A stretch of DNA of 6,065 nt, taken from positions 1-6,065 of the forward strand of contig JADGRD010000238.1 in assembly GCA_017881285.1 (NCBI GenBank), written 5' to 3'. The stretch comes from Pseudomonadota bacterium (lineage in GTDB: Bacteria > Myxococcota_A > Polyangia > Fen-1088). Within the stretch, counting starts at the first letter, position 1. Each line of letters starts with the position of its first letter. The position numbers were made by a program, and so were the translations under genes. The notes under the pieces were generated by a model. The model made no database searches. It saw nothing but the letters and a program-made list of their open reading frames with translations, and was not told the DNA's origin. Positions 1 through 5,300 of this stretch are shown here, one piece after another.

Positions 1-929
1 TGGGAGTGGATGGCCCCGATGTATTCGCCCAGCACCCCGATGAAGAACAGTTGCACGCCGGCGAAAAAGAACACGGCGATGATGAGCGTCGAAATGCCTG
101 GCTGGGCCGGCCTGATGTGGTGAACGAAGAATTCGTAGAGCGTGATCGCCAGGCTTGCGAATCCATAGAGCAGGCTCGCGCCGGCAAGCAGGAACCCCGC
201 CGACAGGCACATACGCAGGGGCACGTTGGTGAAACTGACCAGACCGTTGAGCCCCTGGTCGAGCAGATGGTACATGCGGTTCTTCGAGATGCCGCGCGAC
301 CTGGCCTTCCAGGTGTAGGGGACGCCGACCGACCGGAAGCCGCAGCTTGCCACCATGCCCCGCAGATACGGATAGTAGTCTTCGAAGTGGCGCAGGGCTT
401 CGATCACCACCTTGTCGACGAGCTGGAACTCCCCCACGTCCGTTGGGATATCGACCTCGGCCCAGCTCTTCACCAGGCGGTAGTAGCGGCGGCGAATGAA
501 TCTCATCACCGCCCCTTCTTCCCGGTTCGCGCGGATGCCATACACGATCTGGTGGCCTGCCTCCCATTGCTTGACCATCTCCGGAACCACCTCGGGCGGG
601 TCCTGAAGGTCCGCCGGCAGGAACAGCACCACCGCGTCGCCCGACGCGGCCATCACGCCGTTGAAGAGCGAGCGAAAAGGCCCGAAGTTGCGCGCATTGA
701 GGATGAGCTTGATGCGCGAATCCTTCGCGGCCAGCTCGCGCAGGATAGTCTCCGTGCGATCCGTCGAGGCGTTGTCGCAGAAGATGTGCTCGTAGTCGTA
801 TCCCGGCAGCTCGGTCTCGAAAACCCGGCGGACCGCCGTGGCGCAGGCCTCGACGTTGTCTTCCTCGTTGTAGCAGGGAGTGACGACGCTGATGAGCTTT
901 CGCCGCGGTAGCGCCGGGGGTTCCATCAT
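1..929 (-). CDS. Family 2 glycosyltransferase, polyprenyl-phosphate/GtrB-like, C-terminus cut by window edge
   Basis: Reading the minus strand from ATG at 929 gives 309 codons with no stop before the window edge. The product is a GT-A glycosyltransferase of the dolichol-phosphate-mannose-synthase/GtrB/ArnC type. Seen in sequence: SVVTPCYNEEDNV at about residues 14-26 (nucleotide-sugar binding strand), DNASTDRT at 52-59, NARNFG at 78-83, PADLQDPPE at 105-113, and two hydrophobic segments at about 236-262 and 282-304 that should anchor it in the inner membrane, followed by the family ending GEYIGAIH. Relatives are about 310-340 residues, so only a short tail is missing. Its start overlaps the rfbG stop (ATGA), so it is probably translated as part of the rfbF-rfbG unit. 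A second ATG at 926 lies better placed behind the GGAG at 932-935 and may be the true start. The role is inferred: transfer of a sugar to undecaprenyl phosphate or to a surface glycan. Donor and acceptor cannot be read from the sequence. Confidence 0.93.
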   Translation of the reverse strand, partial: MMEPPALPRRKLISVVTPCYNEEDNVEACATAVRRVFETELPGYDYEHIFCDNASTDRTETILRELAAKDSRIKLILNARNFGPFRSLFNGVMAASGDAVVLFLPADLQDPPEVVPEMVKQWEAGHQIVYGIRANREEGAVMRFIRRRYYRLVKSWAEVDIPTDVGEFQLVDKVVIEALRHFEDYYPYLRGMVASCGFRSVGVPYTWKARSRGISKNRMYHLLDQGLNGLVSFTNVPLRMCLSAGFLLAGASLLYGFASLAITLYEFFVHHIRPAQPGISTLIIAVFFFAGVQLFFIGVLGEYIGAIHS

Positions 930-2017
930 GTCTCCGTCGCGGTGAAGGCCTTGAGCTGGTCCAGGCAGGTCTGCCGCATGGACCCGCCCTGGGCATAGTG
1001 GCGCCGGTACCACGAGACCGTGTGCCGGACGGCCTGGTCGGTGTTCCAGCGTGGACGCCAGCCGAGCAAGAGCCGCGCCTTGCTGGAGTCGAGGCGAAGC
1101 GTGATGGTCTCACCCCCGGCTTGCGCAGTCTCCCCATCTACCCGGCAACGCGCCCCCGGCCAGGCCTCGCAGAAGCTGGCGGCCAGGCGCTCTACCGGCC
1201 ATTCCGTGCCCTGGTCGGGGCCGAAATTCCAGCCTTCGCACAGCCAGGCCGCATCGTCCCTTGCCATGCGCGCCGCCAGCATCAGATAGCCGTGCAAGGC
1301 GTCGAGCACGTGCTGCCACGGTCGAATCGAGCGGGGGTTGCGCAGCAGCGCCGTCTCGCCGGCCGCGAAGGCCCGCACCAGATCCCCGACCAGGCGATCC
1401 TTGGCCCAGTCGCCACCTCCGATGACGTTGCCGGCTCTCACCGACGCGACTTTCTTGCCGTGGCTGGCGAGCTCCGCCGGGTTGAAGAAGGATTCGCGGT
1501 AGGACCGCACCACCAGCTCCGCGGCCCCCTTGCTCGCGCTGTAGGGATCGCGGCCACCCATGCGATCGGTCTCGCGGTAGCCCCACAGTTGACCGGCATT
1601 TTCGTAGCATTTGTCGCTGGTCACCACGATGACCTGGCACGGCCCCTCGAGCTGACGGACGGCGTCCAGGACGTTCACCGTGCCCTGCACGTTCGTCTCG
1701 AAGGTCTCCGCGGGCTGCGCGTAGCTTTCGCGCACCAGGGGCTGGGCCGCCATGTGGATGACCAGATCGGGTCGGGCCTCGCGCATCGCCAGGGCAAGCG
1801 CCTGCTTGTCGCGGAGGTCGCCCACGATGTGTCCCGCCAGCCGCTCGGCGATCTGCGACACTTCGAAATTCGACGGCTTGGTGGGAGGCGGCAGCGAGAA
1901 GCCGACGACCCTGGCGCCCAGCTCGCACAGCCAAAGCGACAGCCACGAGCCCTTGAATCCCGTGTGACCGGTGACGAAGGCGGAACGCCCGGAAAAACTC
2001 AGCCCCAGGTCTTCCAT
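926..2017 (-). CDS. rfbG: CDP-glucose 4,6-dehydratase
   Basis: This 363-residue protein is a cytoplasmic short-chain dehydrogenase/reductase that converts CDP-glucose to CDP-4-keto-6-deoxyglucose with bound NAD+, the second step towards CDP-3,6-dideoxyhexoses. Seen in sequence: Rossmann motif TGHTGFKG at 16-23, HMAAQPLVRESY at 88-99, the active-site TSDKCYEN at 133-140, and the catalytic YSASK at 159-163 (Tyr159, Lys163). The stretch AGNVIGGGDWAKDRLV at 195-210 and RPWQHVLD at 232-239 are typical of the CDP-glucose enzymes rather than the dTDP-glucose ones. Length matches the family (about 355-365). The ATG at 2017 is supported by an AGGGG Shine-Dalgarno sequence at 2026-2030, eight bases upstream and inside the end of rfbF. 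The gene overlaps rfbF by 19 bases and the following glycosyltransferase by 4, so the three are almost certainly one transcript. Also known as ddhB or ascB. Confidence 0.97.
   Translation of the reverse strand: MEDLGLSFSGRSAFVTGHTGFKGSWLSLWLCELGARVVGFSLPPPTKPSNFEVSQIAERLAGHIVGDLRDKQALALAMREARPDLVIHMAAQPLVRESYAQPAETFETNVQGTVNVLDAVRQLEGPCQVIVVTSDKCYENAGQLWGYRETDRMGGRDPYSASKGAAELVVRSYRESFFNPAELASHGKKVASVRAGNVIGGGDWAKDRLVGDLVRAFAAGETALLRNPRSIRPWQHVLDALHGYLMLAARMARDDAAWLCEGWNFGPDQGTEWPVERLAASFCEAWPGARCRVDGETAQAGGETITLRLDSSKARLLLGWRPRWNTDQAVRHTVSWYRRHYAQGGSMRQTCLDQLKAFTATET
932..935 (-). promoter_or_regulatory. Ribosome binding site of the glycosyltransferase
   Basis: GGAG on the minus strand inside the last codons of rfbG. 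It is 2 bases from the ATG at 929 and 5 bases from the in-frame ATG at 926. The second spacing is the more usual one, so the true start may be 926, giving a TGATG stop/start overlap in place of ATGA. Confidence 0.5.
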
Positions 2018-2778
2018 TGGGCTTTCCCCTCATTCCACAGGTCGTTGAGCAGCCGGTACTCCCGGTAGGTGTCCATCGCCTGGAAGAAACCGTGATGCCG
2101 GTAGGCAACAAGCTGGCCGTCCCGGGCGAGTCGCTCGAGCGGTTCACGTTCGAGGACGCAGCTCGCGTCATCGCCGAGGTAGTCCAGCACCCGGCGTTCG
2201 AAGACGAAGAAGCCCGCGTTGACCCAACCGTCGAGCTGGGGCTTCTCGACAAAGCATCGCACCGCCCCGGCCTCGTCCAGCTCCAGGACGCCAAAGCGGG
2301 ACGGTGGTCGCACGGTGGTGACCGTCGCGAGCTTGCCGTGGCTCTTGTGGAAACGGACGAGATCGTCAAGGTTGATGTCGGCCAGCCCGTCTCCGTAGGT
2401 GACGATGAAGGGCGTCTCCTTGAGATAGCGCGAGGCGCGCTGCACGCGGCCGCCGGTCATGGTGTCAAGTCCGGTGTCGGCCAAGGTCACCTCGAAGGCC
2501 TGCTCTGCGTGGGCCTGATGGTACGTGACCTTGCGGTTGCTTCCGAGCGCGATGGTGAAATCGTTGTTGCTCTCTTCGTAGCGCAGGAAGTAATCCTTGA
2601 TGACCTCGGCCTTGTACCCCAGGCACAGGATGAACTGATGCATGCCATGCTGCGCGAAGTGTTTCATGATGTGCCAGACGATGGGTCGGCCGCCGATCTG
2701 GACCATGGGCTTGGGGCGGAACTCCGTCTCCTCGCGCAAGCGAGTTCCCATCCCTCCGCAGAGAATCATGACCTGCAT
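1999..2778 (-). CDS. rfbF: Glucose-1-phosphate cytidylyltransferase
   Basis: This nucleotidyltransferase joins CTP and alpha-D-glucose-1-phosphate to make CDP-glucose and pyrophosphate, the committed first step of CDP-3,6-dideoxyhexose synthesis in the cytoplasm. With the start at 2778 it has 259 residues, close to the roughly 257 of known RfbF. Seen in sequence: ILCGGMGTRLREET at 5-18 (nucleotide loop), RPKPM at 21-25, YGDGLADI at 128-135 (metal-binding Asp130), RFGVL at 161-165, VEKP at 177-180, GWVNAGF at 184-190 and AMDTYRE at 234-240. The start is uncertain by a few codons. ATG at 2778 fits the family N-terminus. ATG at 2787 (262 residues) has a weak GGA just upstream. An open frame continues to 3144, but that extension is Arg/Ser-rich, unlike the family, and would run into divergent rfbH. 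The gene heads the leftward unit and overlaps rfbG by 19 bases. Also known as ddhA or ascA. Confidence 0.96.
   Translation of the reverse strand: MQVMILCGGMGTRLREETEFRPKPMVQIGGRPIVWHIMKHFAQHGMHQFILCLGYKAEVIKDYFLRYEESNNDFTIALGSNRKVTYHQAHAEQAFEVTLADTGLDTMTGGRVQRASRYLKETPFIVTYGDGLADINLDDLVRFHKSHGKLATVTTVRPPSRFGVLELDEAGAVRCFVEKPQLDGWVNAGFFVFERRVLDYLGDDASCVLEREPLERLARDGQLVAYRHHGFFQAMDTYREYRLLNDLWNEGKAQWKTWG
2026..2030 (-). promoter_or_regulatory. Ribosome binding site of rfbG
   Basis: AGGGG on the minus strand, eight bases before the rfbG ATG at 2017. It lies within the last codons of rfbF, so ribosomes finishing rfbF pass over it. It supports the 2017 start and translational coupling. Confidence 0.7.
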
Positions 2779-2951
2779 GGGCTGCATTTTTCCGGCCAGG
2801 ATACTGGGCATCGTTGGGGCTGTCGACTGAATCTCGCGGCGCGACGAAAGGCGAACCTTCGCGTGTTCGCGGCCGGGAATTGCGCTAGATTTTGCCGGAC
2901 CCGAGTCCCCCGACACCGACGCACACCGAGCGCCATACCCAGGCCTGACCC
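2779..2951. promoter_or_regulatory. Divergent intergenic region between rfbF and rfbH
   Basis: About 170 bases separate the starts of the two divergent units, so both promoters and any shared control site should lie here. The region holds overlapping inverted repeats centred near 2851-2870: GCGAA (2851-2855) with TTCGC (2858-2862), and GCGAAC (2851-2856) with GTTCGC (2865-2870). These could be an operator, but no regulator is encoded in the window. On the plus strand TAGATT at 2886-2891 resembles a -10 box, without a convincing -35. Confidence 0.5.
2798..2826 (-). promoter_or_regulatory. Candidate sigma70-type promoter for rfbF-rfbG-glycosyltransferase
   Basis: On the minus strand, TCGACA (2826-2821; five of six matches to TTGACA) is followed after 17 bases by TATCCT (2803-2798; four of six matches to TATAAT). 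This would start transcription near 2791, leaving a very short leader before the ATG at 2778 and almost none before that at 2787. Found by eye only. The short leader and the GC-rich background make it tentative. Confidence 0.3.
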
Positions 2952-4265
2952 ATGAGCCAACTACGATCCAAAATCCTGGACCTCGTCCGCGAGTACTACG
3001 CCGAAAGGCACGCGCCCGTGTCCTTCGACGCCCAGAAGGACACCGTGCGCTACGCAGGGAGAGTCTTCGATGAAGCCGAGCTGGTGGCGCTGGTCGACTC
3101 GTCGCTTGACTTCTGGCTGACAGAAGGACGTTTCTGCGAGGCATTCGCGAGCAAGCTCTCCGACCTCCTCGGCGTGTCCAATGTCTTGCTCACCAATTCG
3201 GGCTCGTCGGCCAACCTGCTGGCTATCTCGGCGCTCACCTCGCACAAGCTCAAGGACCGCCGCCTGCGACCGGGGGACGAGGTCATCACCGTCGCGGCCG
3301 GGTTTCCTTCCACGGTTGCGCCCCTGGTCCAGAATCGCCTGGTCCCGGTCTTCGTCGACGTGAACGTGCCGACCTACAACGTCAGCATCGAGGCGCTCGA
3401 GCAGGCCATCTCACCCAAGACCCGGGCCATCTTCCTGGCCCACACCCTGGGAAATCCCTTCGACGTCGACGCCGTGCTCGCGCTGGCCAGGCAGCATAAG
3501 CTGTGGCTGATCGAGGACAACTGCGACGCCCTTGGCAGCAAGTACCGCGGCCGATACACCGGCACCTTCGGCCACCTGGCGACCCTCTCGTTCTATCCCG
3601 CGCACCACATCACCACGGGCGAAGGCGGCGCGGTCGTCACCGAGGATGAGGATCTGGCGCGTCTGGTCCGGGCTTTTCGGGATTGGGGCCGCGACTGCTA
3701 CTGCTCTGGCGGCGAGAACGATACCTGCGGCAAGCGTTTCACGCAGCAGTTCGGCACCTTGCCGGCCGGATACGACCACAAGTACGTCTATTCGGAGATT
3801 GGCTACAACCTCAAGATGACCGAGATGCAAGCCGCGATTGGCACCGCGCAAGTAGACAAGCTCGGCGGGTTTTGCCAGCGCCGCAGAAGCAACTTCGCAA
3901 CGTACAGTCAATTCCTCGACCGCTACCAGGACGCGCTGCTGCTGCCTTTGGCCACCGATGGATCCGATCCCGCCTGGTTTGCCTACGTCGTGTCGGTGCG
4001 GCCCGAGGCGCCGTTTTCCCGCAACTCCCTGGTATCCTATTTGAATCGGCACCGCATCGAAACGCGCAATATTTTCGCGGGGAACATGCTCCGGCAGCCG
4101 GCGTTTGCCAGCCTGGACGAGGGAACCTATCGCGTGGCGGGTAGCTTGAAGAACACCGATTTCGTCATGAACAACTCCTTCTTCCTGGGCACCTACCCGG
4201 GGCTATCCGCCGAGATGCTGTCGGTGATTTCCGAGCGCTTCGCCGAGTTCATGACCAGTCACTGA
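2952..4265 (+). CDS. rfbH: CDP-4-keto-6-deoxyglucose 3-dehydratase (E1), PMP and [2Fe-2S] dependent
   Basis: This cytoplasmic enzyme removes the C3 hydroxyl of CDP-4-keto-6-deoxyglucose, using pyridoxamine phosphate and an iron-sulfur cluster that takes electrons from a partner reductase. At 437 residues it has the length known for the Yersinia E1 enzyme. The fold is the sugar aminotransferase (DegT/DnrJ/EryC1) family. Seen in sequence: TNSGSSANL at 81-89 (cofactor phosphate binding), IEDNCDALGS at 187-196 with Asp189 for the pyridine nitrogen, and SFYPAHHITTGEGG at 213-226, where His218 stands in the place of the usual PLP-binding lysine. That substitution is the hallmark of dehydratases in this family. 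Cysteines 191, 249, 251 and 259 give the spacing C-X57-C-X-C-X7-C of the E1 [2Fe-2S] site. The ATG at 2952 has only a weak AGG upstream. The reductase gene follows 34 bases downstream on the same strand. Also known as ddhC or ascC. Confidence 0.97.
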   Translation: MSQLRSKILDLVREYYAERHAPVSFDAQKDTVRYAGRVFDEAELVALVDSSLDFWLTEGRFCEAFASKLSDLLGVSNVLLTNSGSSANLLAISALTSHKLKDRRLRPGDEVITVAAGFPSTVAPLVQNRLVPVFVDVNVPTYNVSIEALEQAISPKTRAIFLAHTLGNPFDVDAVLALARQHKLWLIEDNCDALGSKYRGRYTGTFGHLATLSFYPAHHITTGEGGAVVTEDEDLARLVRAFRDWGRDCYCSGGENDTCGKRFTQQFGTLPAGYDHKYVYSEIGYNLKMTEMQAAIGTAQVDKLGGFCQRRRSNFATYSQFLDRYQDALLLPLATDGSDPAWFAYVVSVRPEAPFSRNSLVSYLNRHRIETRNIFAGNMLRQPAFASLDEGTYRVAGSLKNTDFVMNNSFFLGTYPGLSAEMLSVISERFAEFMTSH

Positions 4266-4299
4266 TCGCGGCCGGTAGGTCGGTCGGGCCCAGATTTTC

Positions 4300-4995
4300 A
4301 TGGCAATCGTACAGAAATACAGAACCACGGTGCGCGCCGTTCGCCGGATCCTACCGGACGTCTATTCGGTCACCTTCGCATCGGCCGATCGCCCGTTCCG
4401 GTTCCGCCCAGGCCAGTTCCTGCACCTCGCCCTGGATGCGTACGATCCCACGCGGCCATGGCCGGAGTCGCGTTGCTTTTCCATCCAATCCCCTCCCGCC
4501 CTGGACGCGCGTGCTATCCAAATCTCGTTCGCGACGAAAGGCGAATTCACGCGGCGGATGTCCGGCGACCTGGCGCCCGGCCGCGAGGTCTGGGTGAAGC
4601 TGCCCTACGGCGATCTTTTCAACGCGGACAATTCGAACCGGGAATGCGTGTTCATCGCGGGGGGGACGGGCGTGACCCCGTTTCTGTCGCTCTTCCTGGA
4701 CGATAGCTTCCGTCGATACTCGAGGCCCTTCCTCTACCTGGGGGTGAGGACCGCCGCCTATCACGTCTTCGCAGCCGAACTCGAGCGGGCCGTGACGGTC
4801 AACCCCGCCCTCGTCGTGGAGGTCTTTCGGCAGGACGCGGAGGGGCTGATTCCCATCGACCGGCTGGCGCTCCAGCACGGCAAGACTTCCGTGTACTACC
4901 TCTCCGGTCCGGCTAGCATGATTCGCGGCTTTCGTGGCCACTTGCTTGCCACCGGCGTTCCCGCCGAGCACATCCGCAGCGATGATTGGGAGTGA
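4300..4995 (+). CDS. FAD/NAD(P)H-binding oxidoreductase, probable E3-type electron donor to RfbH, without ferredoxin domain
   Basis: This 231-residue protein belongs to the ferredoxin-NADP reductase superfamily. An N-terminal FAD-binding barrel (about 1-110) has RPGQF at 36-40, RCFS at 58-61 (the family RxYS motif contacting FAD) and GEFTRRM at 81-87. A C-terminal NAD(P) domain has AGGTGVTPF at 120-128 and YLSGPASMI at 200-208, and the protein ends DDWE with an aromatic residue near the terminus. Its position after rfbH suggests that it passes electrons from NAD(P)H to RfbH, the job of CDP-6-deoxy-delta-3,4-glucoseen reductase (E3; AscD/RfbI). Classical E3 has about 330 residues with a plant-type [2Fe-2S] ferredoxin domain at the N-terminus. 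Here that domain is absent, and no cysteine cluster replaces it. The Cys common in the CGP motif of relatives is Ser202. The ATG at 4300 is the natural start, although no clear ribosome site is visible. Reductase family is certain; the E3 role rests on gene context. Confidence 0.88.
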   Translation: MAIVQKYRTTVRAVRRILPDVYSVTFASADRPFRFRPGQFLHLALDAYDPTRPWPESRCFSIQSPPALDARAIQISFATKGEFTRRMSGDLAPGREVWVKLPYGDLFNADNSNRECVFIAGGTGVTPFLSLFLDDSFRRYSRPFLYLGVRTAAYHVFAAELERAVTVNPALVVEVFRQDAEGLIPIDRLALQHGKTSVYYLSGPASMIRGFRGHLLATGVPAEHIRSDDWE

Positions 4996-5044
4996 CTTGA
5001 TAATGTGACGAGCCCACTCAGGCGGGGCGAGGCGAGGCGAGCCT

Positions 5045-5064
5045 GCCCCTCACCGCCACGCTCC
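5045..5064. repeat. Direct repeat head module, copy 1
   Basis: Twenty bases, GCCCCTCACC followed by GCCACGCTCC, repeated exactly at 5228-5247, 183 bases away. In this copy the module is followed by 66 bases (5065-5130) that are absent from copy 2. Confidence 0.9.
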
Positions 5065-5077
5065 CCCCTTCGGGGAG
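5061..5077. repeat. Short hairpin at the left end of the unit A insertion
   Basis: CTCCCC (5061-5066) pairs with GGGGAG (5072-5077) around a CCTTC loop. It straddles the junction between the head module and the 66 bases that are present only in unit A. Confidence 0.6.
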
Positions 5078-5129
5078 TTCGGGACCTACCCCTCCACCAC
5101 CACCCCCGCTCGCTGCGCTCGCACCCTCG

Positions 5130-5145
5130 CGCGTGGCTGCCTCTC
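5130..5145. repeat. Direct repeat second module, copy 1
   Basis: CGCGTGGCTGCCTCTC occurs here and again at 5247-5262, 117 bases away. In each unit it follows the head module and precedes a GCCTC-type hairpin. Confidence 0.85.
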
Positions 5146-5150
5146 TTCAC

Positions 5151-5179
5151 GCCTCGCCCCCGCGAAGCGGGGGAGAGGC
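5151..5179. repeat. Strong hairpin of unit A, possible two-way terminator
   Basis: GCCTCGCCCCCGC (5151-5163) pairs with GCGGGGGAGAGGC (5167-5179) around a GAA loop: 13 positions with a single mismatch at the sixth pair. It lies between convergent genes. No T-run follows on either strand, so it is not a classical intrinsic terminator, though a stem this stable could still slow polymerase. Confidence 0.7.
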
Positions 5180-5199
5180 CGACGGGCGAAGCACGTCGG
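5179..5199. repeat. Second GAA-loop hairpin of unit A
   Basis: CCGACGGGC (5179-5187) pairs with GCACGTCGG (5191-5199) around a GAA loop, nine positions with one mismatch. It has the same GC-GAA-GC tip as the preceding hairpin and shares one base with it, so the two stems abut. Confidence 0.65.
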
Positions 5200-5227
5200 G
5201 TGAGGGGGCCTCGCCGCGAGAACTGGC

Positions 5228-5247
5228 GCCCCTCACCGCCACGCTCC
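5228..5247. repeat. Direct repeat head module, copy 2
   Basis: Exact second copy of the 20-base module at 5045-5064. Here it runs straight into GCGTGG, so CCACGC (5239-5244) and GCGTGG (5248-5253) form a perfect 6-bp stem with a TCC loop. Confidence 0.9.
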
Positions 5248-5253
5248 GCGTGG
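5239..5253. repeat. TCC-loop hairpin of unit B
   Basis: CCACGC (5239-5244), loop TCC, GCGTGG (5248-5253): a perfect 6-bp stem. Both arms also exist in unit A (5056-5061 and 5131-5136) but are separated there by extra sequence. Confidence 0.75.
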
Positions 5254-5262
5254 CTGCCTCTC
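5247..5262. repeat. Direct repeat second module, copy 2
   Basis: Exact copy of the 16 bases at 5130-5145, here overlapping the end of the head module by one base. Its last bases are also the left arm of the hairpin at 5256-5282. Confidence 0.85.
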
Positions 5263-5282
5263 CCCGCTCCGCGGGGCGAGGC
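5256..5282. repeat. Strong hairpin of unit B, possible two-way terminator
   Basis: GCCTCTCCCCGC (5256-5267) pairs with GCGGGGCGAGGC (5271-5282) around a TCC loop, 12 positions with one mismatch at the sixth pair. The left arm can instead pair perfectly over ten bases with GGGGAGAGGC at 5291-5300, so two alternative structures are possible. It lies just past the stop of the minus-strand gene ending at 5301. Confidence 0.7.
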
Positions 5283-5300
5283 GGGAAGTGGGGGAGAGGC

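Larger units (their letters stand above)
4996..5300. repeat. Block of GC-rich modular palindromic repeats between convergent genes
   Basis: No protein gene is supported here. The block begins with a short AT-richer stretch after the reductase stop, then GGCGA three times in tandem (5026-5040). Two related repeat units follow. Unit A (5045 to about 5209) and unit B (5228-5300) share, in the same order, a 20-base head, a 16-base module beginning CGCGTGG, a GCCTC-type hairpin, and GGGGGAGAGGC. Unit A also ends in GGTGAGGGG, the inverse of its CCCCTCACC head, while unit B lacks this and stops next to the neighbouring stop codon. The style resembles dispersed intergenic palindromic repeats common in GC-rich proteobacteria. 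It may also act as a two-way transcription barrier. No transposase or terminal target duplication is visible. Confidence 0.85.

Noticed and set aside
6..911. Plus-strand open frame of 301 codons opposite the glycosyltransferase
   Set aside because: The minus strand encodes a clear GT2 enzyme across the whole stretch. The plus-strand product is His/Arg/Glu-rich and matches nothing.
998..2068. Long plus-strand open frame (356 codons) opposite rfbG
   Set aside because: It is antisense to rfbG, which has complete catalytic motifs. The translation is Arg/Gly/His-rich with no recognisable domain, as expected for a shadow frame in GC-rich DNA.
1110..2369. Minus-strand open frame of 419 codons overlapping rfbF and rfbG in another frame
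   Set aside because: It overlaps two well-supported genes and has a low-complexity Arg/Ser/Gly composition typical of a shifted frame.
2886..2891. TAGATT as the -10 box of an rfbH promoter
   Set aside because: Only four of six matches and no acceptable -35 at 16-18 bases upstream, so it is mentioned within the regulatory region but not called as a promoter.
2017..2955. Plus-strand open frame of 312 codons opposite rfbF
   Set aside because: Shadow of rfbF with no conserved motif. Its end also runs into the rfbH start in a different frame.
2779..3144. N-terminal extension of rfbF up to 3144
   Set aside because: The extra residues are Arg/Ser/Pro-rich, unlike RfbF, and would overlap the start of divergent rfbH by about 190 bases. 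The family N-terminus fits ATG at 2778.
3411..4052. Minus-strand open frame of 213 codons inside rfbH
   Set aside because: Antisense to a gene with complete E1 motifs, and its composition is that of a shadow frame.
5045..5300. CRISPR array
   Set aside because: There are only two copies of each module at irregular spacing, with internal palindromes, no uniform spacers and no cas genes.
5045..5300. Insertion sequence remnant
   Set aside because: No transposase fragment, no pair of long terminal inverted repeats and no target duplication could be found, so it is described only as a repeat block.
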